Below are positions 18,035 to 26,759 of a stretch of 64,000 nt of DNA, piece by piece (within the stretch, counting starts at the first letter, position 1; each line of letters starts with the position of its first letter). The position numbers were made by a program, and so were the translations under genes. Origin of the DNA: an uncultured Bacteroidaceae bacterium (lineage in GTDB: Bacteria; Bacteroidota; Bacteroidia; Bacteroidales; Bacteroidaceae). Below the pieces are notes generated by a model. That model made no database searches and had not been told where the DNA came from. It saw nothing but the letters and a program-made list of their open reading frames with translations. The stretch is taken from positions 16,685-80,684 of the forward strand of contig CAJOHO010000002.1 of the NCBI GenBank assembly GCA_905234555.1. The letters run 5' to 3'.

Positions 18035-19993
18035 CTAATCAGGTCGGGAGAATTGGAGTACGGCATTGCGGAGGGCATCAGGGTTGCCCATGTCGTACAT
18101 TTCGCCTTTGAGCCGGACACCCATCATGCCGCTCTGCGCACGCACACGGTCGAGGGCTGTGGTCAGTTCTATTTCGCGGTTCCTGTCAGTACGGCTGGCA
18201 TCGGAGGATTCCTCATCGGCTTTTTTGATATCATGCCCTAACTGCTCGAAGACCTCTGGGGTGAGGATGTACTGTCCGAAGACAGAATAGTAGCGGTGCT
18301 TGCCGTCTTGTCCGCGCACACCCAGGAACTCCTCGGCATACGAAGCCTTGGGTTTCTCGTTCATCATGCTCACGTTGAGGATGCTTTCCTCCTTGTCTTC
18401 CCACACGCCGCTGAGAATGCCGTAATGGCTGACGTCTTTCAGCGGAACGGAGTGAATGCTGACCAGCAGCTGGTTGTAGCGCTCGTACTCTTCAATGAGC
18501 TGCAGGGCACAGGGCTTGTTGCTGGTGCTGCGGTAGAGCGTGTCACCCAAAAGCAGCAGTACGGGCTCGTTGTGTGCGAAGTCAACAGCCTGATAGACGG
18601 CATGACCGAAGCCGCGCTTCTCTCTCTGATAGACGTAGTGGAGGCGTTTGCCGATGTCGAGGATGTGGTTCTCGTACTCCTGGTTCTCAGGGTTGAGTTT
18701 CTGCATGTGTTCCTCGGAAAGCGGCTTCTCGAAGAACTCGGCATACTGCATGCGCTCCTCTTCAGAACCGAGCACCAGGCAGATTTCCTCAATGCCGCTC
18801 TTGATGAGTTCTTCAAGCAGGATGAGGATAACGGGACGAACCTTTCCGTCAGGGCAGGGGATGGGGAAGAAATCCTTCTTCAGTGCACGGGTGGCAGGAT
18901 AGAGGCGGGTGCCGAAACCTGCCACGGGGATGATGGCACGACGCACGGTGTGTATGGGATGCAGGGTGAGCTTATAAGCCTTCATTCCCTGACTGTTCAG
19001 GTAATCCACCAACTGCAGCTGAGACTCTTCGTTGCGAGCCAGGAACTGCACAGAACCGTCACCGTGGGAGCCCACACCCTTACCACCATATATGAGCGGC
19101 TGTATAGCTGGATCGTGTAGCGTAGCATGCAGCTTGGGTGCTTTCAGGGCGGGCGACATGGGAGCCACCTGCTTGTCGAACAGTTCTTCGGCTTCAGTCA
19201 TCAGGCGTCCTAATGCCTCGGCATTACCGGTAGCCATGTGTTCCATTGCCTGCTTGACGATTTCCTGGTTACGCTCACCCAGTGCTTCGTGTAACAGTTG
19301 TTCCTGTTCTGACGAGGCAAAGGGGTAGGCCTTGTTCAGGTCACTCAGAATCTTGATGGTATCCTTTTCTCCACACAGGTCGGCGAATACCCAGTAGAGC
19401 GGTTTCTTGACATTGAGCGAACGTACTTCAATCTCATCACCGTCGAAAGTCATCAGGTTGGGCTTCACGCCAAAGGCACAAGCCTGGTCAAGGCGTCCGC
19501 AGCGTGACGAGGTGCGGAGTTCACCCAGATAGGCAATGTTCATTTCGCCCAGCGTGTTGAGGTTGAGATTATATATTAAGTTGAACGCGCGCGCGACGAG
19601 AACACAAATGGCTGCCGACGATGACAGACCGCTCTTGATGGGCAGCGTCATGTTGGTGATGCGGATGCTGACTCCTCCCACCTTGTACCATTCGAGCATG
19701 TAGCTGGCAACACCTGCACAGTAACAGAAGAAGCTTCCCGACTTGGCGATGCGCTTAAGCTCAGGTTCACTCATACGACAGGAGAAGTCACTCCATTGTC
19801 CCGAAATTTCGGGTGCATCGCTGCGCATTTCAAAGATAGGCGACTTTTCTACTTCGGCATAGATGCCTTGTTCAATACCTGTGACGATGGCTGCGCCAGG
19901 CTGAATGTCAGCATTCATGGTGCGGTAGTGACCAGCCCAGTCGGTATGCTCTCCAAACAGACACAGACGTCCGGGAACAAATAGCTTAATCAT
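18035..19993 (-). CDS. GHMP sugar kinase fused to a GalU-like nucleotidyltransferase
   Basis: 652 aa with two enzyme domains. Residues 1-345 are a GHMP kinase: a galactokinase-like N-terminus (VPGRLCLFGEHTDWAG), the ATP loop PIKSGLSSSAA near 118, and GVGSHGDGSVQF near 310. From about 350 a nucleotidyltransferase begins (AIIPVAGFGTRLYPATRALK), close to GalU-type UTP:sugar-1-phosphate enzymes. Known biology allows kinase then pyrophosphorylase to convert a free sugar to NDP-sugar; the sugar is not identifiable from sequence. In Bacteroides FKP the domain order is reversed, so this is a different fusion. Promoter TATCTTTGT (minus strand, 20050-20058). Confidence 0.85.
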   Translation of the reverse strand: MIKLFVPGRLCLFGEHTDWAGHYRTMNADIQPGAAIVTGIEQGIYAEVEKSPIFEMRSDAPEISGQWSDFSCRMSEPELKRIAKSGSFFCYCAGVASYMLEWYKVGGVSIRITNMTLPIKSGLSSSAAICVLVARAFNLIYNLNLNTLGEMNIAYLGELRTSSRCGRLDQACAFGVKPNLMTFDGDEIEVRSLNVKKPLYWVFADLCGEKDTIKILSDLNKAYPFASSEQEQLLHEALGERNQEIVKQAMEHMATGNAEALGRLMTEAEELFDKQVAPMSPALKAPKLHATLHDPAIQPLIYGGKGVGSHGDGSVQFLARNEESQLQLVDYLNSQGMKAYKLTLHPIHTVRRAIIPVAGFGTRLYPATRALKKDFFPIPCPDGKVRPVILILLEELIKSGIEEICLVLGSEEERMQYAEFFEKPLSEEHMQKLNPENQEYENHILDIGKRLHYVYQREKRGFGHAVYQAVDFAHNEPVLLLLGDTLYRSTSNKPCALQLIEEYERYNQLLVSIHSVPLKDVSHYGILSGVWEDKEESILNVSMMNEKPKASYAEEFLGVRGQDGKHRYYSVFGQYILTPEVFEQLGHDIKKADEESSDASRTDRNREIELTTALDRVRAQSGMMGVRLKGEMYDMGNPDALRNAVLQFSRPD

Positions 19994-20049
19994 ACGGTTT
20001 CGATATTTAAGATTTGCGATTTTGCGTTTGTCAATTTGTTAAATTTCGT

Positions 20050-20058
20050 ACAAAGATA
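20050..20058 (-). promoter_or_regulatory. -7 box for the kinase/nucleotidyltransferase gene
   Basis: TATCTTTGT on the minus strand, about 57 bases before the start at 19993. Confidence 0.65.
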
Positions 20059-20121
20059 CATGTTTTTGTCGAAATATTGCATTTTTTTCAAGAATAATTT
20101 GGTTATTTCACTCATTTTGCA

Positions 20122-20130
20122 TACTTTTGC
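20122..20130 (+). promoter_or_regulatory. -7 box for the ECF sigma factor gene
   Basis: TACTTTTGC on the plus strand, 88 bases before the start codon, divergent from the kinase promoter. Confidence 0.7.
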
Positions 20131-20217
20131 ACGCAATAAATAATAAATTATTCATCAAACTGTAATTAAAACGAACGCCTATCGACACAATTATACTCTG
20201 TTTTTAACGAGTAAGCA

Positions 20218-20820
20218 ATGAGAAGATTCGAAGAAATGACTGACGAGGAATTGGCCTTGCAGTACGTCGATGGTAATAATATGGCATTTGATGAGTTGTT
20301 AGCACGCAATCAGCAAAAACTCTTCAACTATATTCTGTTTATGGTTCATGACCAGGAACAGGCAAATGACATTTTCCAGGATACCTTCGTGAAAATCATC
20401 ACCAAGCTCCAGGAGGGAAGCTATACGGATTCAGGCAAGTTTTCGTACTGGATGACGCGTATAGCCCATAACATCATGATGGACCAGTTCCGCACGCAAC
20501 GTTGTGAGCGTATCATTGAACCCAATGCCGATAACGACCTGAGCAACCTCAAGGGAGCGGAAATCATGGAACTGAACATGGAGACGCAGATGGTGAACAA
20601 CCAGATTATGCGTGACGTGCGCCACATGATGGACAACCTGCCTGCCCCACAACGGGAGGTAGTCTATATGCGCATGTATCAGGATCTCTCCTTCAAGGAA
20701 ATAGCTGAGATTACCGGAGTGAGCATCAATACAGCTTTGGGCCGTATGCGCTACGCCATCCTCAATCTTCGCCGCATGGCAAAGAAGCATAACATCATGC
20801 TAAGCGTGGAGTGCGCGTAA
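20218..20820 (+). CDS. ECF-type RNA polymerase sigma factor
   Basis: 200 aa. Region 2 spans about 25-95 (NYILFMVHDQEQANDIFQDTFVKI) and region 4 about 135-195 with a helix-turn-helix (YQDLSFKEIAEITGVSINTALGRMRYA). No anti-sigma gene is adjacent: the next gene is rpe on the other strand, so its control is not visible here. The last 21 bases of the gene overlap the 3' end of rpe, tail to tail. Role beyond promoter recognition is unknown. Confidence 0.92.
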   Translation: MRRFEEMTDEELALQYVDGNNMAFDELLARNQQKLFNYILFMVHDQEQANDIFQDTFVKIITKLQEGSYTDSGKFSYWMTRIAHNIMMDQFRTQRCERIIEPNADNDLSNLKGAEIMELNMETQMVNNQIMRDVRHMMDNLPAPQREVVYMRMYQDLSFKEIAEITGVSINTALGRMRYAILNLRRMAKKHNIMLSVECA

Positions 20821-21453
20821 GTCGTGAATAATCTGTTCAGGAGCGGGATTCCTGAACACATAGCTGCCGCTTACCAGCACATCAACACCAGCCTTTACCA
20901 AACGTGGTGCCGTTTCACCTTGTACGCCGCCATCAACTTCTATCAGCGTCTTGCAGCCTTTCTCGTCAATGAGTCGGCGCAGGCGCTTCACTTTTTCTAT
21001 GGTATTCTCAATGAACGTCTGGCCGCCGAACCCGGGGTTGACACTCATGAGCAGCACCATCTCCACATCCTGAATGATGTCTTCAAGCACACTGACCGGC
21101 GTTGACGGATTGAGCGTCACGCCAGCCTTCATGCCTGCATCGTGAATCTCCTGTACCGTGCGGTGCAGGTGGGTGCTGGCTTCGTAGTGTACGTTCATCA
21201 TCATGGCACCCAGCTTGGCCGTCTGCTTGATGTAACGTTCCGGTTGAACAATCATCAGGTGAACGTCGAGCGGTTTGGTGCAGGCTTTGGCAACAAACTC
21301 CAGAACGGGAAATCCGAACGAGATGTTCGGAACGAAGACACCGTCCATTACGTCCAGGTGGAGCCAGTCAGCTTCACTACGGTTAATCATTGCTATTTCG
21401 CTGTCAAGGTGCAGGAAGTCGGCAGCGAGAAGTGATGGGGAAACTTTTGTCAT
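20800..21453 (-). CDS. rpe: Ribulose-phosphate 3-epimerase
   Basis: 217 aa TIM barrel. VSPSLLAADFLHL at residues 3-16 holds the catalytic and phosphate residues, HLDVMDGVFVPNISFG near 32-47 the metal-binding motif, and MSVNPGFGGQ near 138 the phosphate loop. It interconverts ribulose 5-phosphate and xylulose 5-phosphate, connecting arabinose catabolism (ara operon) with transketolase. It is the last gene of the clc-fmt-smORF-rpe minus-strand run and overlaps the sigma factor gene by 21 bases in convergent orientation. Confidence 0.95.
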   Translation of the reverse strand: MTKVSPSLLAADFLHLDSEIAMINRSEADWLHLDVMDGVFVPNISFGFPVLEFVAKACTKPLDVHLMIVQPERYIKQTAKLGAMMMNVHYEASTHLHRTVQEIHDAGMKAGVTLNPSTPVSVLEDIIQDVEMVLLMSVNPGFGGQTFIENTIEKVKRLRRLIDEKGCKTLIEVDGGVQGETAPRLVKAGVDVLVSGSYVFRNPAPEQIIHDLRALHA

Positions 21454-21475
21454 TGAGCTTTGAACTTTGAGCTTT

Positions 21476-21604
21476 TTAATTCAGGCAGTACGACACGCAG
21501 GTGTTGTCGGCCATTCTTGCCACGCGATAAGTGTGGGCAAATTCCTTAATCAGTCTCAGGGTTTTCTCACTGGGTCTAAATACGTCGGGGGTAAAATAAT
21601 TCAT
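21476..21604 (-). CDS. Small protein, 42 aa, unknown function (below ORF-track cut-off)
   Basis: ATG at 21604 and TAA at 21476-21478 enclose 42 codons with protein-like composition: MNYFTPDVFRPSEKTLRL, then an aromatic/basic stretch IKEFAHTYRVARM, and a Cys-containing end VSYCLN. A purine-rich AAAAAAGG lies about 8-10 bases before the ATG and could serve as a ribosome-binding region. It sits between fmt (59 bases upstream) and rpe (22 bases downstream) on the same strand, so it should be transcribed. No family is recognised with certainty; the alternative is a chance ORF. Confidence 0.6.
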   Translation of the reverse strand: MNYFTPDVFRPSEKTLRLIKEFAHTYRVARMADNTCVSYCLN

Positions 21605-21663
21605 AGGCAAACCTTTTTTGTTAATTACTATATACCTAACGTATAAAGATGCGATTTATTATA

Positions 21664-22656
21664 TTATCTGACCGAATATTTTTCAATATTTTTTATCCCA
21701 TTCAGAAAATCGTTTGCGGGCATTCTTTTCTTTCCCGCCAGCTGCAGTTCGTCAATCGTCAGTTCCGTTCCTTCGCCAGCAGGAAAGGTGAGGGTGGAGG
21801 GCTCTTTGCTGTGCAAAGCGGCAGAGCCGAGCGGATGGTGGAGGGTGGAGGATGGAGTGACGTGCGCCTTGTAGATTTTCAGCATCGTCTCCTTGCCGTC
21901 GGGAGCCACCAGCATGGTCCACGCTCCTGGGATGGGTGACAGTCCCCTGATGAAGTTGCGGATATCCTCTGCGGGCCGTGACCAGTCAATGCGGCAATTC
22001 TCCTTGAACAGCTTGGGGGCCGGCTTTAGCACTTGTCCCGCAGTCATCAGTTGCTTCTGGGGAATGCTGACGGGGGAACCGTCAGCTGCGATGATGCGCT
22101 CCAGCGTTTCCAGGCAGATGTCTGCACCTAACTGCATCAGTCCGTCATAGACATACTCCACGTCTGCATCCGATGGGATGTCGAATGTCTTCTGCAGAAT
22201 GATGCGTCCCGTATCAATGTCGTGGTCGAGGAAGAAGGTTGTGACACCCGTCTGCTTCTCACCGTTGATAATGGCCCAGTTGATGGGTGCAGCACCTCGG
22301 TATTGCGGCAACAGGGCAGCATGAACGTTGAATGTCCCGTATTCGGGCATAGCCCACACCACCTCTGGCAGCATGCGGAAGGCCACTACCACTTGCAGGT
22401 TGGCCCCAAAAGAGCGCAACTCCTCCACAAACTCCGGGTCTTTCATCTTCTCCGGCTGCAAAACGGGAAGTCCTACGGACAAGGCATATTGCTTTACTTG
22501 TGATGGTTGGAGCACGCTGCCATGACGGCCTACGGGCCGGTCGGGTTGGGTGACTACGGCCACTACCTTGTAGCCGTTCTCAATTATTGCTTTCAGGGTG
22601 GGCACCGCAAACTCCGGTGTTCCCATAAACACAATTCGCAAATCACTCTTTTTCAT
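21664..22656 (-). CDS. fmt: Methionyl-tRNA formyltransferase
   Basis: 330 aa, normal Fmt length. N-terminal IVFMGTPEFAVPTLKAI (residues 9-25) and NVHAALLPQYRGAAPINWAI near 110, which holds the catalytic Asn/His, are followed by a formyl-donor site (FFLDHDIDTG) and an OB-fold C-terminal domain (ENCRIDWSRPAEDIRNFIRG). It formylates initiator Met-tRNA using 10-formyl-THF. It starts 34 bases after the ClC gene. A Gly/Ser/His-rich stretch near residue 280 (TPSSTLHHPLGSAALH) looks like an insertion in the C-terminal domain. Confidence 0.94.
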   Translation of the reverse strand: MKKSDLRIVFMGTPEFAVPTLKAIIENGYKVVAVVTQPDRPVGRHGSVLQPSQVKQYALSVGLPVLQPEKMKDPEFVEELRSFGANLQVVVAFRMLPEVVWAMPEYGTFNVHAALLPQYRGAAPINWAIINGEKQTGVTTFFLDHDIDTGRIILQKTFDIPSDADVEYVYDGLMQLGADICLETLERIIAADGSPVSIPQKQLMTAGQVLKPAPKLFKENCRIDWSRPAEDIRNFIRGLSPIPGAWTMLVAPDGKETMLKIYKAHVTPSSTLHHPLGSAALHSKEPSTLTFPAGEGTELTIDELQLAGKKRMPANDFLNGIKNIEKYSVR

Positions 22657-22690
22657 ATCAATTGTAAATCGAAAACCGTTAATTCGTAAA

Positions 22691-24502
22691 TTACTCCTGA
22701 CTCATGTCTGCAACCATTTTACGGTACATCTCGTAGATGCGCTGGCGTGAAATATAGCCTTTCATGTGGTTGTCGGCGTTAAGCACCGGCAGCCAGTCGG
22801 CTCCTGTCTGGTCAAACACTTTCATCACTTCTGTCATCGACTGGTTGTCGTGCAGCGTGGCGGCGGGTCGCGTCATCAGCTGGGCAGCCTTGAAATGGTG
22901 GTACAGCTCAATGCGGAATACCACGTGACGAATGCGGCGAATGTCAATCTCTCCCAGTAGTTTGCCTGCTGCGTCAAGCACGGGCAGCTGACTGTTATGG
23001 CTGTGTGAAATCTTGTGCACAATCTGTCCCAGCTCCATGTCAGGCTCCACAGCCATGTAGTCGTGGTCAATGACCGAGTCGAGGCTCATCAGCGTCAGCA
23101 CGGCATGATCCGTATGGTGGGTGATGAGCTGTCCGCGTTTGGCCAGTCGCATGCCATAGATGCTGTGGGGCTCAAATATTATAATAGTAAGGTACGCGCA
23201 CACGCTCGTAATCATCAGCGGCATGAAGAGGTTGTAGCCGCTCGTTATCTCGGCAATGAGGAAGATGCCTGTCAGCGGGGCATGCATGACACCCGACATG
23301 ACACCAGCCATTCCTAAGAGCGCAAAGTTCTTCTCTGGCACATAGACGCCCACACCCTGCTGGTTCCACAGACGGGCGAAGAAGAATCCTGCAAAGCAGC
23401 CGATGAACAGGCTCGGGGCAAACGTACCGCCCACGCCGCCGGCACCGTTCGTTGCCGATGTGGCAAACACCTTTGTCAGCAGCACCAGTGCCAGATATGC
23501 CAGCAGCCACTCGCTGTGTCCGTAGAACAGCGAACCGTCGAGTATCTGGTTCCAGTCGGCCTCCGTACGGCCGTTCAGCAGTAGGCTGATGGCTTGGTAG
23601 CCCTCGCCGTAGAGGCTGGGGAAGAGGAAGATGAGCAGGCTGAGCATCAGTCCGCCAATCACCAGCTTGACGTACGGCTTGTCCTTGAAACGGGCGAACA
23701 TCCCCTCGGTGGCCGTCATCATGCGGATGAAGTACAGGCTCACCAGTCCGCAGAACACGCCGAGCAGGATGGTAGCGGGCACCCGTTCTACCGTCCAGTC
23801 GGAATCAATATGGAATGTAAACAGCGTGTTGTCGCCACTGAAGATATAGGTAAAGCAAGTGGCCGTCACGCAACTCACAAGGATGGGCAGCAGCGACGCC
23901 ATCGTCAGGTCAATCATCAACACCTCCAGCGTAAAGACCAGTCCGGCTATCGGTGCCTTGAAAATACCAGCAATGGCACCCGCCGCACCACAGCCAATGA
24001 GCAACATCAGCGTTCGGCTGTCCAATCGCAGAATGCGGCCCAGGTTCGAGCCGATGGCACTTCCCGTGAGCACAATAGGCGCCTCGGCACCTACCGAACC
24101 GCCAAACGCAATGGTGATGGCCGAGGAGATAACGCTCGACCACGTGTTATGTGCCTTCAGCCGGCTCTTCTTGGCGCTGATAGCGTAGAGAATGTGTGTG
24201 ATGCCGTGTGAGATGTCGTCGCGGACAATGTACCTGACAAAGAGCGAGGTAAGGTAGATACCGATGACAGGCAGGATGAGGTAGAGCCAGTTGGCCTCCG
24301 TGCTGTCCACCTGACTCGTCAGCAGTGCGCTGATGTGGTTGATGAGCGTGTGGAGGATGAAGGCGGCAACGGCAGCAAAGAAACCGACGAGCAGCGCCAG
24401 AATGATGATAAACATCCTGTCGCTGACGTGCTTTATCCGCCATTCATGTAGGCGGTCCAGCCACTTGGAGTGGGGCATTTCCCCCGTTTCCGTCATTTTC
24501 AC
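22691..24502 (-). CDS. ClC-family chloride channel/transporter with CBS domains
   Basis: 603 aa. About ten to eleven hydrophobic helices cover residues 30-440. Family selectivity-filter motifs are visible: GGSVGAEAPIV near 135, AGIFKAPIAGLVFTLE near 185 and GGVGGTFAPSLFIG near 358. Residues 465-600 form a cytosolic CBS pair that likely senses nucleotides. The ExxP-type gating/antiport glutamate appears as GAEAP. Whether it is a channel or an H+/Cl- antiporter cannot be settled by eye. It leads the minus-strand run to fmt, the small ORF and rpe. Confidence 0.92.
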   Translation of the reverse strand: MKMTETGEMPHSKWLDRLHEWRIKHVSDRMFIIILALLVGFFAAVAAFILHTLINHISALLTSQVDSTEANWLYLILPVIGIYLTSLFVRYIVRDDISHGITHILYAISAKKSRLKAHNTWSSVISSAITIAFGGSVGAEAPIVLTGSAIGSNLGRILRLDSRTLMLLIGCGAAGAIAGIFKAPIAGLVFTLEVLMIDLTMASLLPILVSCVTATCFTYIFSGDNTLFTFHIDSDWTVERVPATILLGVFCGLVSLYFIRMMTATEGMFARFKDKPYVKLVIGGLMLSLLIFLFPSLYGEGYQAISLLLNGRTEADWNQILDGSLFYGHSEWLLAYLALVLLTKVFATSATNGAGGVGGTFAPSLFIGCFAGFFFARLWNQQGVGVYVPEKNFALLGMAGVMSGVMHAPLTGIFLIAEITSGYNLFMPLMITSVCAYLTIIIFEPHSIYGMRLAKRGQLITHHTDHAVLTLMSLDSVIDHDYMAVEPDMELGQIVHKISHSHNSQLPVLDAAGKLLGEIDIRRIRHVVFRIELYHHFKAAQLMTRPAATLHDNQSMTEVMKVFDQTGADWLPVLNADNHMKGYISRQRIYEMYRKMVADMSQE

Positions 24503-24558
24503 GGCTACAAAGGTACAAAAAAATTATAATTCATGATTCATAATTCATAATTATTTCT

Positions 24559-24567
24559 TATCTTTGC
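24559..24567 (+). promoter_or_regulatory. -7 box of the histidine kinase promoter
   Basis: TATCTTTGC, consensus, 32 bases before the start. The bases just upstream are the AT-rich ATTCATA repeat (24523-24553). Confidence 0.75.
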
Positions 24568-24598
24568 ACACAAATACTGACCTTAAACATCTACGGAG

Positions 24599-26611
24599 AT
24601 GAAGAAGATGAGCAATATCAAACGTTTGGTCGTGTTGTTGCTGACCTTTATGTGTTTGTCGCTGACATACGCCATACCCCTTACGCCTGCTGACATCCAG
24701 CATAAGGCCGATTCACTGCGTTCCATTATCAACACTCGTCAGGGAGATGAGCGTGCAGCCGTGTTTCGCGAGTTGTTCAAGCTCTATTTTGCCAATAATC
24801 AGGTTGAGCCCGCCTACATTGTGCTCGATGAGCTCATTGCTTTGGAACAGGACCTCAAACAGCCTGAGCGCGAAGCCTCAGCCCGTTGGAACAAGATAGC
24901 CCTGCTCAACAATTCCGGACGTTACGAGATGCTGCTTGATGAGGCCGAGACGCAGATGAAGTGGTTCAAGGACCATCAGATGTGGGACCGTTATTACCAG
25001 GTATGGCAGCGCAAGTGTTCTGCCAATCACGACCTGCGCCGCCTTCAGTCGGCCATGCGTGAGGCCCGTGCCATGCAGGAAGACGCCCAGCGTCGCAAGA
25101 ATAACATCGGCCGTGCTATGTCCTATAAGCAGATAGGTTCCGTCTATTATGACATCCGTGAACTGCAGAAAGCCACCGAAGCCTTTGAGCACAGTGCCGC
25201 CCTGTTGGTGGAGGAGTACGATTCCACCGGCATGCTCAGCGGTGTCTATGAAGGACTCTGCCAGTCGCTCGACGGGCGCGGGCTCTATGAAGAGGAACTG
25301 GCCACCGCACAGACCTGGGAGCAGTACATGCTGGACTTAGTCCCCAAGCACGGAATCAATAGCGTCAGTCCGCCCCTGGTCACCTGCCAGATTGCCCAGG
25401 CTTCCGCCTATCTGGGTATGAAGCAGTACGACAAAGTACGCATGGCCATACAGAAGGCCGAGGAGTATCAGCAGATGGGACAGTCGTCACTTACCCTGTA
25501 CTATCTGTATGAGATGTATATGCGTCTTGCACTTGCTGAGGGACACAACGACCGCGCTCTTCAGTACTGTGACTCCGCCCTGAACCTGAAACTCACCGTT
25601 GACAACAAAATCTATGAGTTGCGTGCCGAAGCCTTGCTGAAGACCGGAAGGCTGGGGGAGGCTGCCGCCGTCATACAGGAGCTCTATAACCGCAAGGACA
25701 CCCTCTATATCAGTGCCATGCAGAGTCAGTTGGACGAGCAACATGCCCTTTTCAAGATTGAGGAAATGGAAAATGAGAAACGGCAGCTCCGCCTCATGAT
25801 GGCTTGTATCATCGGTGGTTCCATCATCGTGCTGCTTATTGCCTTTACCCTTTACCGTCGCCGTGAGAACTGCAAGCTGAAGCAACTCAACGAGCAGCTG
25901 CAGCATGCCAACCTGAAGGCAGAGGAGTCAACACGCATGAAGATGGAGTTCATCAAGAACATCTCCCACGAGATACGCACCCCACTCAACGTGCTCAACG
26001 GCTTCACGCAGATCATGCTCGAGCCGGGCATGGAGATGGATGACAAAACCAAGGACAATATCCGTGAACGCATCCGCAACAGCACCATCCGAGTTACCGA
26101 GTTGTTTGACAAAATGCTGGAACTCTCCGACGTTGAATCGCAGACCTTTATTGAGCGCCTTGACAACGTTACCCCCTTGGATGTCCTCACAGAGGCTGCG
26201 CTCCACGCCCACATGGACAAGCAAACCCATATCAACTTCCATCAACACATAGAGCCTGAAGCCCGTGGCATTACCGTTCACACCAACCGCAAGCAGCTTA
26301 TCCGGGTATTGACACTCCTGCTTTGCAATGCCATTCAGTTCACGCCTAAGGGTGATGTGTCCGTACGTGTTTCCTGTAGTCCCGATCAACAAAACGTACA
26401 GTTCATCGTCGAGGATACCGGCATCGGCATTCCCCAGCAGGAGTCCGAACGCATCTTTGAGGAGTTCGTACAGCTTAACGAGTATGTCGATGGCGCAGGC
26501 ATCGGACTCACCGTCGCCCGTCGCATTGCCCGCCGTCTGGGTGGAGACGTCACGCTCGACACCACCTATACTGAGGGAGCCCGCTTCGTGGTTAACCTTC
26601 CCGTCTCTTAG
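24599..26611 (+). CDS. TPR-containing sensor histidine kinase
   Basis: 670 aa. Signal peptide (residues 1-26), then a periplasmic helical domain with TPR-like repeats to about 390, one membrane helix (about 398-416), a coiled coil, a HisKA domain with phospho-acceptor His in NISHEIRTPLN near 458, and a HATPase_c domain (NAIQFTP N-box, EDTGIGIP G1, GAGIGLTVARRIARRLGG G2). It should autophosphorylate in response to a periplasmic or envelope signal. No response regulator or receiver domain is encoded nearby, so its partner is unlinked. The track ATG has the alternative ATG at codon 4. Confidence 0.92.
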   Translation: MKKMSNIKRLVVLLLTFMCLSLTYAIPLTPADIQHKADSLRSIINTRQGDERAAVFRELFKLYFANNQVEPAYIVLDELIALEQDLKQPEREASARWNKIALLNNSGRYEMLLDEAETQMKWFKDHQMWDRYYQVWQRKCSANHDLRRLQSAMREARAMQEDAQRRKNNIGRAMSYKQIGSVYYDIRELQKATEAFEHSAALLVEEYDSTGMLSGVYEGLCQSLDGRGLYEEELATAQTWEQYMLDLVPKHGINSVSPPLVTCQIAQASAYLGMKQYDKVRMAIQKAEEYQQMGQSSLTLYYLYEMYMRLALAEGHNDRALQYCDSALNLKLTVDNKIYELRAEALLKTGRLGEAAAVIQELYNRKDTLYISAMQSQLDEQHALFKIEEMENEKRQLRLMMACIIGGSIIVLLIAFTLYRRRENCKLKQLNEQLQHANLKAEESTRMKMEFIKNISHEIRTPLNVLNGFTQIMLEPGMEMDDKTKDNIRERIRNSTIRVTELFDKMLELSDVESQTFIERLDNVTPLDVLTEAALHAHMDKQTHINFHQHIEPEARGITVHTNRKQLIRVLTLLLCNAIQFTPKGDVSVRVSCSPDQQNVQFIVEDTGIGIPQQESERIFEEFVQLNEYVDGAGIGLTVARRIARRLGGDVTLDTTYTEGARFVVNLPVS

Positions 26612-26614
26612 CCT

Positions 26615-26643
26615 ACCCCTCGCCCCCTCCCCAAGGGAGGGGC
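26615..26643. repeat. G/C-rich hairpin repeat (copy 2), probably terminator-like
   Basis: CCCCTCCCC-AA-GGGAGGGG just after the kinase stop codon, followed by CTTCTTTATCC. Likely serves as a terminator for the kinase gene while belonging to a dispersed family. Confidence 0.6.
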
Positions 26644-26725
26644 TTCTTTATCCATTTTTACGGGTTAGCGCCCTTTTGCCATAAAAAAGGCCTAAATTGT
26701 TAGTGTGTGGGTGCAGGTAATACAG

Positions 26726-26734
26726 TACCTTTGC
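26726..26734 (+). promoter_or_regulatory. -7 box of the secreted modular protein promoter
   Basis: TACCTTTGC, consensus, 25 bases before the start codon at 26760. Confidence 0.75.
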
Positions 26735-26759
26735 TCAAATATTCTAACACTAACAAATT

